A DNA stretch of 5,510 bases from contig PWIY01000305.1 in assembly GCA_003560215.1 (NCBI GenBank), positions 1-5,510 on the forward strand. Reading direction: 5' to 3'. The first letter of the stretch is position 1; each line of letters begins with the position of its first letter. Shown in pieces: positions 1 through 5,510 of the stretch. The position numbers were made by a program, and so were the translations under genes. The notes under the pieces are model-generated. The model saw only the letters and a list, made by a program, of their open reading frames with translations, searched no databases and was not told where the DNA came from. The stretch comes from Bacteroidales bacterium. Its GTDB lineage: Bacteria > Bacteroidota > Bacteroidia > Bacteroidales > UBA7960.

Positions 1-300
1 GGCGGGAAAAGGAAGCCCCGGGCCGTGCTCGTGAGGTGCGTGCCACGGTTCAGGTGCCGGCGATAGCGATTAAGTGGTCTGCCCGGAATCGGGACCTGCG
101 GTGAGCATAGTTTGAATCCAGCGGTAAAGGTGCCGGCAGGGTGGTGGGGCTGTCCGAATGGGATTGGGGTTCCAGGCCATGCAAAATAACAAACGATTGC
201 GGAGATTTTTTCGCTGTAAAGTGTGACCCAGAGCAGGTTATACTGCGTTTTGTTCAGAAAAATTTTTACCTTTAACCTTCTTAAAAATAGCCCGGAGGAA
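1..300. other. Upstream segment without a confident gene
   Basis: I see no convincing complete gene here. The first ~200 bases are G-rich and hold a 10-bp direct repeat, AGGTGCCGGC, at 52-61 and 128-137. A small CCCG-GAAT-CGGG inverted repeat lies at 82-93. From about 180 the composition turns AT-rich, as expected for a promoter region ahead of the permease gene. However, I could not find a well-spaced Bacteroidota promoter (TTTG about 19 bp before TAnnTTTG). The nearest match, TTTG at 249-252 and TACCTTTA at 267-274, has a spacer of only 14 bp and a mismatch, so no promoter is called. Confidence 0.5.
3..104 (+). CDS. Possible 3' end of an upstream gene (partial, unidentified)
   Basis: One + frame is open from the left edge to a TGA at 102-104 and could be the last 33 codons of a gene that starts before the window. 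The visible tail contains VRATVQVPAIAIKWSARNR, which alternates hydrophobic and polar residues like a terminal beta strand. I do not recognise the family. The other two + frames close earlier, at 32-34 and 64-66, so this is the best candidate, but a short open frame in G-rich DNA at a window edge is weak evidence. If real, it would be co-directional with the sugar genes and about 390 bp upstream of the permease. Confidence 0.2.
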   Translation, partial: REKEAPGRAREVRATVQVPAIAIKWSARNRDLR

Positions 301-444
301 GCAGTTGCTGTGATCAGGCAATTGGGTCATCGTGTCCATGCAGCCGGTAATCATGTACAATCAGCCGGACACTGTGTTCACGCAGCCGGACATCATGTTC
401 ATGCAATTGAGCATTGTGATCAGGCAATTGCACATCCTGCGTGT
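301..444. repeat. Imperfect ~21-bp tandem repeat array upstream of the permease gene
   Basis: Seven degenerate units lie end to end: a short 17-bp unit (301-317), one of 22 bp (318-339), then five of 21 bp starting at 340, 361, 382, 403 and 424. Units begin GCAGCCGG or GCAATTG and continue with a CAT/TGT-rich half. The outer units share the GCAATTG form, while the inner ones share GCAGCCGG. A 15-bp direct repeat, GTGATCAGGCAATTG, occurs at 310-324 and 416-430, 106 bp apart. A GTG-started frame (223-486) runs through the array and would encode a His-rich heptapeptide repeat (A-A-G-H-x-V-H). The 17- and 22-bp units and the 106-bp spacing do not keep a reading frame, so I read the array as non-coding. 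It ends about 50 bp before the permease start. Confidence 0.7.
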
Positions 445-492
445 TATAAGCAACAACAAAATAATTCAGTTAACCATTTAACCTGACTTCAA

Positions 493-2280
493 ATGATAAA
501 GACCAGGCCGCGTTTTACCTTTTGGCAGATATGGAACATGACCTTCGGCTTTTTGGGGATTCAGTTTGGATTTGCCCTGCAGAATGCCAATGTGAGCCGG
601 ATTTTTGAGACCCTCGGGGCACAGGTTGAAGCCATCCCCATACTGTGGATCGCTGCCCCTGTTACAGGGCTGATCGTGCAGCCCATTGTCGGATATATGA
701 GCGACAACACCTGGACGCGGCTCGGACGAAGAAGACCATACTTTCTGTTTGGAGCCATCGGTGCATCCATTGCACTCATTCTGCTACCCACGGCCCCCCT
801 CTTGTGGATTGCCGTGGGGATATTCTGGATCCTCGGTGCCAGCATCGACATGTGTATGGAGCCCTTCAGGGCCTTTGTGGGAGACAACCTCCCCCCGGAT
901 CAGCGCAACAAAGGCTTTGCCATGCAGAGTTTCTTTATCGGGACCGGTTCCGTGGTTGCCTCCATGCTTCCGTGGATTCTTACCAACGGCTTTGGAGTGG
1001 CCAACACGGCCCCCGAAGGACAGGTGCCTCCCTCGGTGCGGCTTGCTTTTCTGATTGGTGGTATCGTATTTTTCGGTGCAGTGGCATGGACGGTTTTCCG
1101 CTCCCGCGAATACACCCCTGAGCAGCTCAGGGAATTTGAAGAGCTGGAAAAAGGAGCCGACAGGGTGGCCCAGGATCACAAAGCCGGGGAACTGCTTCCC
1201 TATACGCGCTTCAGCAGGCCTTCACTCCTGTGGATCTTGCTCGGAGCCATCCTGACCTTCCTGGTATTCCGCTACGACTTCATCCGAAGCGACCTTTACA
1301 TCCTCAGCATCGGCGCTATCCTTTTCGGGTTGGTACAGTTTATTGCCGGAGCCCTGATCAAACGCAAAACCACCAACAACGGGTTTGTGACCGTGATCAA
1401 TGACCTGTTCCGCATGCCCAAAACCATGGGGCAGCTGGCAGTTGTACAATTTTTCTCATGGGTGGGGTTATTCACCCTCTGGACATTCGGAACCCCGGGT
1501 GTTACCAGCCATCATTACGACATGAAGCTCCAGCCCGAGCACGTCAACACCCTGGTGAGCATATCCCGGGATATGGAAGCACAACCACAGGATGCCTGGG
1601 AAGCCAGGCTGCCTGCCATACAGGAAGATCTTGACCTTTACGAAACCGCCATCGATGAGGGAGCCTCAGAAGTGGTGGCCTCCATGCGGGTCGTACGCTT
1701 TTTCCGGCAACATGCAGAACGGGTTAACCTGCCTGCAAGAGAACGACAGCGGCTGGACGAAATCGACCGGGAATACAATGAAGGAGCCAACTGGGTGGGC
1801 GTCTTGTTTGCTGTCTACAACGGGTTTGCAGCCCTGATTGCCTTCCTCCTTCCTGTCATTGCCAAAAAAACCAACCGGAGATACACCCACGCCATGGCCC
1901 TTGTTTTCGGGTCGCTGGGGTACCTGAGCATTCTGGTTGTTCCGAACCCCAACTGGATCGTTCTTTCCATGCTGGGGGTGGGCATTGCCTGGGCCAGCAT
2001 CCTGGCCATGCCATATGCCATCTTAACCGGATCGCTGCCATCACACAAAATGGGCACTTACATGGGCCTGTTCAATATTTTCATTGTGATGCCGCAGATC
2101 GTCGCCGCCAGCATCCTTGGCTCATTCATCAGCATCGTGGCACCCGGTCAGCCCATTTTCGGACTGGTTTTCGGGGGAATATCATTGTTCATCGGAGCCA
2201 TCATGATGATCTTTGTGGTGCATGATCCGGACGAAAAACTGATCAAAAAGACCATTGAAGAACTGGAAGGCAAAGCTTAA
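493..2280 (+). CDS. MFS sugar permease, SLC45/GPH-like (maltose- or sucrose-type)
   Basis: This inner-membrane secondary transporter of 595 residues is likely a cation symporter for a disaccharide or malto-oligosaccharide. The family call rests on the N-terminal FWQIWNMTFGFLGIQFGFAL helix, the TM2-TM3 signature GYMSDNTWTRLGRRRPYF (about 67-84, MFS motif A with RRR), MEPFRAFVGDNLP in TM4-loop (about 122-134), and NEGANWVGVLFAVYNG in TM8 (429-444). I estimate hydrophobic segments near 10-30, 46-68, 82-100, 103-125, 143-163, 181-203, 240-258, 268-289, 312-335, 434-455, 465-484, 487-511, 520-548 and 555-577. That is the usual twelve plus an extra pair (240-289) in the central loop. Residues about 343-426 are a charged, helix-prone insertion between TM7 and TM8, predicted to be periplasmic. 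The ATG at 493 is chosen because conserved family sequence begins within ten residues of it; no Shine-Dalgarno is visible. malQ follows after 69 bp on the same strand, which favours a maltose-type substrate by inference. Substrate specificity is not proven by sequence. Confidence 0.88.
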   Translation: MIKTRPRFTFWQIWNMTFGFLGIQFGFALQNANVSRIFETLGAQVEAIPILWIAAPVTGLIVQPIVGYMSDNTWTRLGRRRPYFLFGAIGASIALILLPTAPLLWIAVGIFWILGASIDMCMEPFRAFVGDNLPPDQRNKGFAMQSFFIGTGSVVASMLPWILTNGFGVANTAPEGQVPPSVRLAFLIGGIVFFGAVAWTVFRSREYTPEQLREFEELEKGADRVAQDHKAGELLPYTRFSRPSLLWILLGAILTFLVFRYDFIRSDLYILSIGAILFGLVQFIAGALIKRKTTNNGFVTVINDLFRMPKTMGQLAVVQFFSWVGLFTLWTFGTPGVTSHHYDMKLQPEHVNTLVSISRDMEAQPQDAWEARLPAIQEDLDLYETAIDEGASEVVASMRVVRFFRQHAERVNLPARERQRLDEIDREYNEGANWVGVLFAVYNGFAALIAFLLPVIAKKTNRRYTHAMALVFGSLGYLSILVVPNPNWIVLSMLGVGIAWASILAMPYAILTGSLPSHKMGTYMGLFNIFIVMPQIVAASILGSFISIVAPGQPIFGLVFGGISLFIGAIMMIFVVHDPDEKLIKKTIEELEGKA

Positions 2281-2349
2281 TCTGCCACTTCGAAGTACCC
2301 GGCGAATTCGGCAAGCCAACCTTTAATTACAAACAGAAAAAAATCATAT

Positions 2350-3852
2350 ATGGAAAGAAGCAGCGGAATTTTGCTACACATCACCTCCCTGCCTGGCAAA
2401 TACGGCATCGGAACCATGGGTCAGGAAGCATACCGGTTCGTTGATTTTCTTGAAAAGTCAGATCAGAAGATATGGCAGATCCTTCCGCTGGGCCATACCG
2501 GTTACGGCGACTCTCCCTATCAGTGTTTTTCCGCTTTCGCGGGAAACCCTTTGCTGATCGACCTGGAAAAGCTGACCGGACAGGGGCTTCTGACCAGAGA
2601 GGAACTCCCGGAACATGAGGCGTTTCCTGAACATGAAGTGGACTACGGATGGGTGTTTCACTATAAGTACGATTTGCTGAAAAAGGCCTACGAGCGTTTC
2701 CTGCGTTCCGGTGACAACCGGTTGAAGCAACAGTACCAGGAGTTTTGCGGTGAGAATGGGTGGTGGCTGGAAGACTACGTGCAGTTCATGGCCATCAAAG
2801 ACGATCACGAGGGTCAGCCCTGGTGGGACTGGGAAGACGACATCCGGCTCCGGAAGCCTGAAGCCATGATGGCCTATAAACAAAAGCTGGCAAAGGAAAT
2901 GGATTTCTACCGCTTCCTGCAGGTAATGTTTTACCACCAGTGGCTGGATTTAAAATCCTATGCCAACGAAAAAAACATCCTGATTTTTGGCGACCTTCCG
3001 ATCTATGTGGCCTTTGACAGTGCTGAATCCTGGGGACACCCGGAACTCTTTGATTTTGATGAAAACCTTCATCCCCGCACCGTAGCAGGGGTGCCGCCGG
3101 ATTATTTCAGCGAAACCGGACAGCTCTGGGGAAACCCCATTTATGACTGGAAATACCTGGAAAAACATGGCTTTCAGTGGTGGATCGACCGCATCAAAGC
3201 CAACTTTTTGCTTTACGACATCCTTCGCATTGACCACTTCCGCGGATTGGCAGCCTACTGGGCCGTTCCCAGCGGCGAAAAAACAGCCATCAAGGGCAAG
3301 TGGATCAAAGCCCCGGGCGATAAAATGCTGCAAGCCGTATACAATGCCCTGGGAGACAAACCCATCATTGCAGAAAACCTGGGAGTGATCACCCCCGATG
3401 TGGAAGAGCTGCGCGAAAAATTCGGCATGCCCGGGATGAAGATCCTTCAGTTTGCCTTCGATTCGGCAGAAGAAAATGACTTCATCCCGCACACCTACGA
3501 CAAGAACAGCGTGGTTTACACTGGAACCCACGATAACAACACCACCGTGGGCTGGTTCAAACACAGCCCGCCTGAAGACAAGGAAAGGATGCACGATTAC
3601 TTCTGCCTCGACGACAATGACCCGGCATGGTCCTTTATCCGGCTGGCCTGGTCAACCGTTGCAGATATCGCCATTGCACCCCTTCAGGACATACTCCGGC
3701 TCGACGAAGATGCCAGGATGAACTTCCCCGGCAAATCGCCCGGATACTGGAAATGGCGCTTCACCCGGGATATGCTCACAGAGGAACACATGCAAGACCT
3801 GAAGAAAATCACCGGGGTGTATGGGAGGAAGAAAGAAGAAGGTGGAGGTTAG
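2350..3852 (+). CDS. malQ: 4-alpha-glucanotransferase (amylomaltase, GH77)
   Basis: This cytoplasmic enzyme transfers alpha-1,4-glucan segments between malto-oligosaccharides and releases glucose (disproportionation). It is the compact 500-residue form, like Thermus amylomaltase, not the longer Escherichia coli type. The N-terminus has the family start GILLHITSLPGKYGIG (6-21), then GDSPYQCFSAFAGNP. Catalytic residues are readable: nucleophile Asp295 in LRIDHFRG, acid/base Glu342 in IIAENLG, and Asp395 in GTHDNNT, almost exactly the spacing of Thermus (293, 340, 395). The substrate-binding loop AGVPPDYFSETGQLWGNP starts at 246. The ATG at 2350 directly precedes the conserved core; its leader is A-rich (CAGAAAAAAATCATAT) with no Shine-Dalgarno. 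The 69-bp gap after the permease gene suggests co-transcription, and no terminator is seen in it. Oddly, the C-terminus runs into a heptanucleotide repeat: the residues after Tyr491-Gly-Arg (KKEEGGG) and the TAG stop are repeat DNA. Function is very secure; the last seven residues are probably not functional. Confidence 0.97.
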   Translation: MERSSGILLHITSLPGKYGIGTMGQEAYRFVDFLEKSDQKIWQILPLGHTGYGDSPYQCFSAFAGNPLLIDLEKLTGQGLLTREELPEHEAFPEHEVDYGWVFHYKYDLLKKAYERFLRSGDNRLKQQYQEFCGENGWWLEDYVQFMAIKDDHEGQPWWDWEDDIRLRKPEAMMAYKQKLAKEMDFYRFLQVMFYHQWLDLKSYANEKNILIFGDLPIYVAFDSAESWGHPELFDFDENLHPRTVAGVPPDYFSETGQLWGNPIYDWKYLEKHGFQWWIDRIKANFLLYDILRIDHFRGLAAYWAVPSGEKTAIKGKWIKAPGDKMLQAVYNALGDKPIIAENLGVITPDVEELREKFGMPGMKILQFAFDSAEENDFIPHTYDKNSVVYTGTHDNNTTVGWFKHSPPEDKERMHDYFCLDDNDPAWSFIRLAWSTVADIAIAPLQDILRLDEDARMNFPGKSPGYWKWRFTRDMLTEEHMQDLKKITGVYGRKKEEGGG

Positions 3853-4081
3853 AGGGTAGAGAGTGGAAGCTCGAAGGTGGAAGCTGGAAGGAAGAAGGTA
3901 GAGGGTAGAGGATAGAAGGTGGAAGCTCGAAGCTGGAAGGAAGAAGGAAGAAGGAAGAAGGTAGAAGGTAGAGGGTGGAAGCTCGAAGCTGGAAGGTAGA
4001 AGGTAGAAGGAAGAAGGAAGAGGGTGGAAGGTGGAAGCTCGAAGCTGGAAGCTGGAAGCTGGAAGGAAGAAGGAAGAAGGT
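3823..4081 (+). repeat. Purine-rich heptanucleotide array, 37 units, with 56-bp higher-order period
   Basis: Counting by sevens from 3823 gives 37 consecutive heptads with no insertion or deletion (259 bp). Variants fit roughly RGAAGST: GGAAGCT, AGAAGGT, AGAAGGA, AGAGGGT and a rarer CGAAGCT or CGAAGGT. The C-initial heptad occurs exactly once per 56 bp, at 3872, 3928, 3984 and 4040. In each case it follows GGAAGCT, with GT in front, so the array is built of eight-heptad blocks starting at 3863, 3919, 3975 and 4031 (the last one cut short). The + strand is strongly purine-rich. The array starts inside the last codons of malQ and fills most of the malQ-kinase gap. Frames through it are repeat artefacts, because 7 is not a multiple of 3. 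No function is evident. Purine-rich repeats of this kind can form triplex or other non-B structures, which is inference here. Confidence 0.92.
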
Positions 4082-4083
4082 TA

Positions 4084-4095
4084 GACCCCGGGGTC
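4084..4095. other. 12-bp perfect palindrome GACCCCGGGGTC
   Basis: A perfect 12-bp inverted repeat sits exactly at the junction between the heptad array and the 18-bp array; its right half is the start of the first 18-bp unit. It could be a protein-binding site or only a by-product of the repeat junction. There is no loop and no T-tract, so it does not look like a terminator. Confidence 0.4.
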
Positions 4096-4162
4096 ACATG
4101 TTACTCGTGGGTCACATGTTACTCGTGGGTCAAATGTTACTCGTGGGTCAAATGTTACTAAC
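4091..4162. repeat. Four 18-bp tandem repeats upstream of the kinase gene
   Basis: Four units start at 4091, 4109, 4127 and 4145. Units 1 and 2 read GGGTCACATGTTACTCGT. Units 3 and 4 carry CAAATG instead of CACATG, and the last one ends ACTAAC instead of ACTCGT. The core GTCACATGTTAC is an imperfect palindrome (GTnACATGTnAC) in the first two units and is weakened in the last two. Since 18 is a multiple of 3, the array reads as a six-residue repeat in any frame, but it lies between genes and has no start or family match. It ends 33 bp before the kinase start, so it covers the place where a promoter or operator for that gene would be expected. Confidence 0.9.
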
Positions 4163-4195
4163 AGAGGCGTGTAAGCGCCGGCCAACCATAACCAA

Positions 4196-5299
4196 ATGAA
4201 AACAAAAGACAACCTCAGCCAAACAATCCAAAAACTGGAAAAAAATAAAACCACCAGCCACCTCCTGATCGGGTTCGATGGTTTCGTGGATGAAATCATC
4301 CACGTGGTGGATCAGAGGGAAAATCCTTCTGAGTACAAGAGACTGAAAACCATTAAGGCACTCTCCGAGCGGATTGCTGCGGTGGCAGGGCTCAGTGCCA
4401 ACATAGAGCTTGTACCTGTGCAACAAAAACTGGGAGGGAACGGCCCGATCATGGCCAACGCCGTAATGGCCCAGGGCCAGGAGGTAACCTACATCGGGGC
4501 TCTCGGCAAACACCAGATCGACCCTGTCTTTCACGACATGGCCGAAAAATGCCGCAAGGCGATCTCACTGGCTGACCCGGGTCACACCGATGCACTGGAA
4601 TTCCATGACGGGAAACTGATGCTCGGCAAAATGGACAGCCTGGTCAATGTCAACCTGAAGTCCCTGCAGAGTGAACTCCCCGAAGAAGCACTCCGCAGCC
4701 TGCTTTCTGAAACAGACCTGGTGGCTTTCACCAACTGGACGATGCTTTCAAATCTCAATGAGATCATCAGTGCCTTCGGAAAGATCATTGACACCCTTGA
4801 TAAAAAACCAAGGGTTTTCATTGATCTGGCTGATCCGCAAAAACGCACCAAAAAGGCCATCAGGGAAGTGCTGGACATTCTTTCATCCATGCCGTGCGAT
4901 ACCGTTCTCAGCATGAACATGAGCGAATCAACCATTATCAGCGAAGTGCTCGGCATCAAAGAAGAGGAGCTGATGCCACGTGCAGAGAAGATCAGGAAAA
5001 AAATGGGCATTTTCGGCATTGTGATTCATCCGCTTCACGGGGCGGCCATGGCCACTGAGCAAGGCCCGGTCTGGACGGACGGCCCATACACGGAAGAACC
5101 CAAACTTACCACCGGAGCCGGCGACAATTTCAATGCAGGATTCTGCAATGCCTGGCTAGCCGGCCTTGAGCCTGCACAATGCCTGATGACCGGAGTATGC
5201 ACCTCGGGTTATTACGTACGCAATGAAGGATCTCCCTCGCGGGATGAGCTCCTGCAATTCATGAAAAAGTGGGAATCCCTGAACTGCGGTGAAATCTGA
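4196..5299 (+). CDS. PfkB/ribokinase-family carbohydrate kinase
   Basis: This 367-residue protein is a likely ATP-dependent cytosolic sugar kinase. Visible family marks are the N-terminal strand LLIGFDGFVDEII (about 24-36, with Asp28 and Asp32 placed to contact the sugar), the Gly-Gly motif in KLGGNGP (Gly80-Gly81), ALGK after a beta strand, LSMNMSE at the usual N-x-x-E region, and the C-terminal anion-hole signature TTGAGDNFNAGF with catalytic Asp310. GYYVRNEGSPSRDEL closes the fold as in other PfkB proteins. The length is somewhat above the usual 300-330, mainly from an N-terminal lead of ~23 residues and internal loops. The ATG at 4196 is chosen because it gives a complete first strand and is preceded by non-coding repeats; there is no Shine-Dalgarno. 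It follows malQ on the same strand, but across 343 bp filled by two repeat arrays, so it may have its own promoter. Substrate unknown: fructose, glucose, ribose or a nucleoside are all possible for this superfamily. The neighbouring transporter and MalQ make a hexose the best guess. Confidence 0.88.
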   Translation: MKTKDNLSQTIQKLEKNKTTSHLLIGFDGFVDEIIHVVDQRENPSEYKRLKTIKALSERIAAVAGLSANIELVPVQQKLGGNGPIMANAVMAQGQEVTYIGALGKHQIDPVFHDMAEKCRKAISLADPGHTDALEFHDGKLMLGKMDSLVNVNLKSLQSELPEEALRSLLSETDLVAFTNWTMLSNLNEIISAFGKIIDTLDKKPRVFIDLADPQKRTKKAIREVLDILSSMPCDTVLSMNMSESTIISEVLGIKEEELMPRAEKIRKKMGIFGIVIHPLHGAAMATEQGPVWTDGPYTEEPKLTTGAGDNFNAGFCNAWLAGLEPAQCLMTGVCTSGYYVRNEGSPSRDELLQFMKKWESLNCGEI

Positions 5300-5328
5300 C
5301 AGGCCGGCTTTTTGATATGAGGGCCTGT
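5299..5328 (+). terminator. Weak hairpin overlapping the kinase stop codon
   Basis: ACAGGCC at 5299-5305 pairs with GGCCTGT at 5322-5328, giving a perfect 7-bp GC-rich stem around a 16-nt loop that contains TTTTT. The stem begins at the last base of the kinase TGA. It is placed where a terminator would be, but the loop is long and no T-tract follows the right arm, so it is not a standard intrinsic terminator. It may be a weak or RNA-stabilising hairpin, or chance. Confidence 0.22.
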
Positions 5329-5351
5329 GATCCGAACCAGCGGGTGGTAAT

Positions 5352-5510
5352 AACTTTCCCTGATTTGAGCTGCTGTGAAACGGCGATTGGCAAAAACTTT
5401 CCCTGATTTGAGCTGCTGTGAAACGGCGATTGGCAAAAACTTTCCCTGATTTGAGCTGCTGTGAAACGGCGATTGGCAAAAACTTTCCCTGATTTGAGCT
5501 GCTGTGAAAC
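5352..5510. repeat. Identical 43-bp tandem repeats running off the window end
   Basis: Three full units start at 5352, 5395 and 5438, and a fourth (5481-5510) is cut by the window edge after 30 bases. All visible copies are identical. The unit begins AACTTTCCCTGATTTGAGC and ends GGCGATTGGCAAA. There are no variable spacers, so this is not a CRISPR array. The unit has several stops on the + strand but none in any frame on the - strand, so long minus-strand frames arise automatically; one of them runs antisense into the kinase gene (down to 5156). I treat the array as intergenic and non-coding. Perfect identity points to recent expansion or active homogenisation. The true copy number is unknown because the array continues past the window. 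Confidence 0.93.

Noticed and set aside
70..180. Short minus-strand frame (36 codons, ATG from 180 down to TAA at 70)
   Set aside because: No ribosome-binding signal, no recognisable product and too short to support without homologues.
223..486. GTG-started 87-residue frame upstream of the permease
   Set aside because: It consists largely of the 21-bp array, has no recognisable family, and the DNA repeat includes 17- and 22-bp units that ignore the frame. Reported as a repeat instead.
2281..2349. Terminator or promoter between the permease gene and malQ
   Set aside because: Short palindromes (CTTCGAAG, CGAATTCG) are present but form no stable hairpin with a T-tract, and no TAnnTTTG element was found. 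The gap fits an operon spacer.
4166..4179. Small hairpin GGCG-TGTAAG-CGCC before the kinase start
   Set aside because: Only a 4-bp stem; too weak to call a regulatory structure.
3849..4299. Minus- and plus-strand frames through the heptad and 18-bp arrays (Leu/Pro/Ser-rich or Trp/Lys/Glu-rich)
   Set aside because: Stop-poor low-complexity repeats produce long frames by composition. They have no plausible starts, overlap real genes antisense and match no family I know.
5352..5510. CRISPR array
   Set aside because: The 43-bp units are directly adjacent and identical, with no variable spacers and no cas genes in view.

Overview
The window looks like a chromosomal piece of a Bacteroidota bacterium (Bacteroidales-like, moderate GC). 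The evidence is indirect. The three clear genes most resemble Bacteroidota proteins. None of their starts has a good Shine-Dalgarno sequence; each is preceded by an A-rich or mixed leader, as is usual in that phylum. No genus can be named from the sequence.

Layout: three complete genes lie head to tail on the + strand. They are an inner-membrane sugar permease of the SLC45/GPH-like MFS group (493-2280), a 4-alpha-glucanotransferase, malQ (2350-3852), and a PfkB/ribokinase-family sugar kinase (4196-5299). Together they suggest a small alpha-glucan module. The permease would bring in maltose, malto-oligosaccharide or a similar disaccharide, MalQ would disproportionate it to glucose and longer dextrins, and the kinase may phosphorylate a released sugar. 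The kinase substrate is not readable from the sequence. The first ~300 bases hold no confident gene, at most the tail of an upstream one.

The most unusual aspect is the DNA between the genes. Each of the three non-coding stretches longer than 100 bases carries its own tandem repeat array, with unrelated units: imperfect ~21-bp units upstream of the permease (301-444); a purine-rich array of 37 uninterrupted heptanucleotides (3823-4081), organised partly in a 56-bp higher-order period; four 18-bp units directly after it (4091-4162); and identical 43-bp units running off the window end (5352-5510). The heptad array extends into malQ, encodes its last residues and supplies its stop codon. The permease also has a charged insertion of about 84 residues in a predicted periplasmic loop.

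No tRNA, rRNA, CRISPR array, transposase or convincing defence system was seen.
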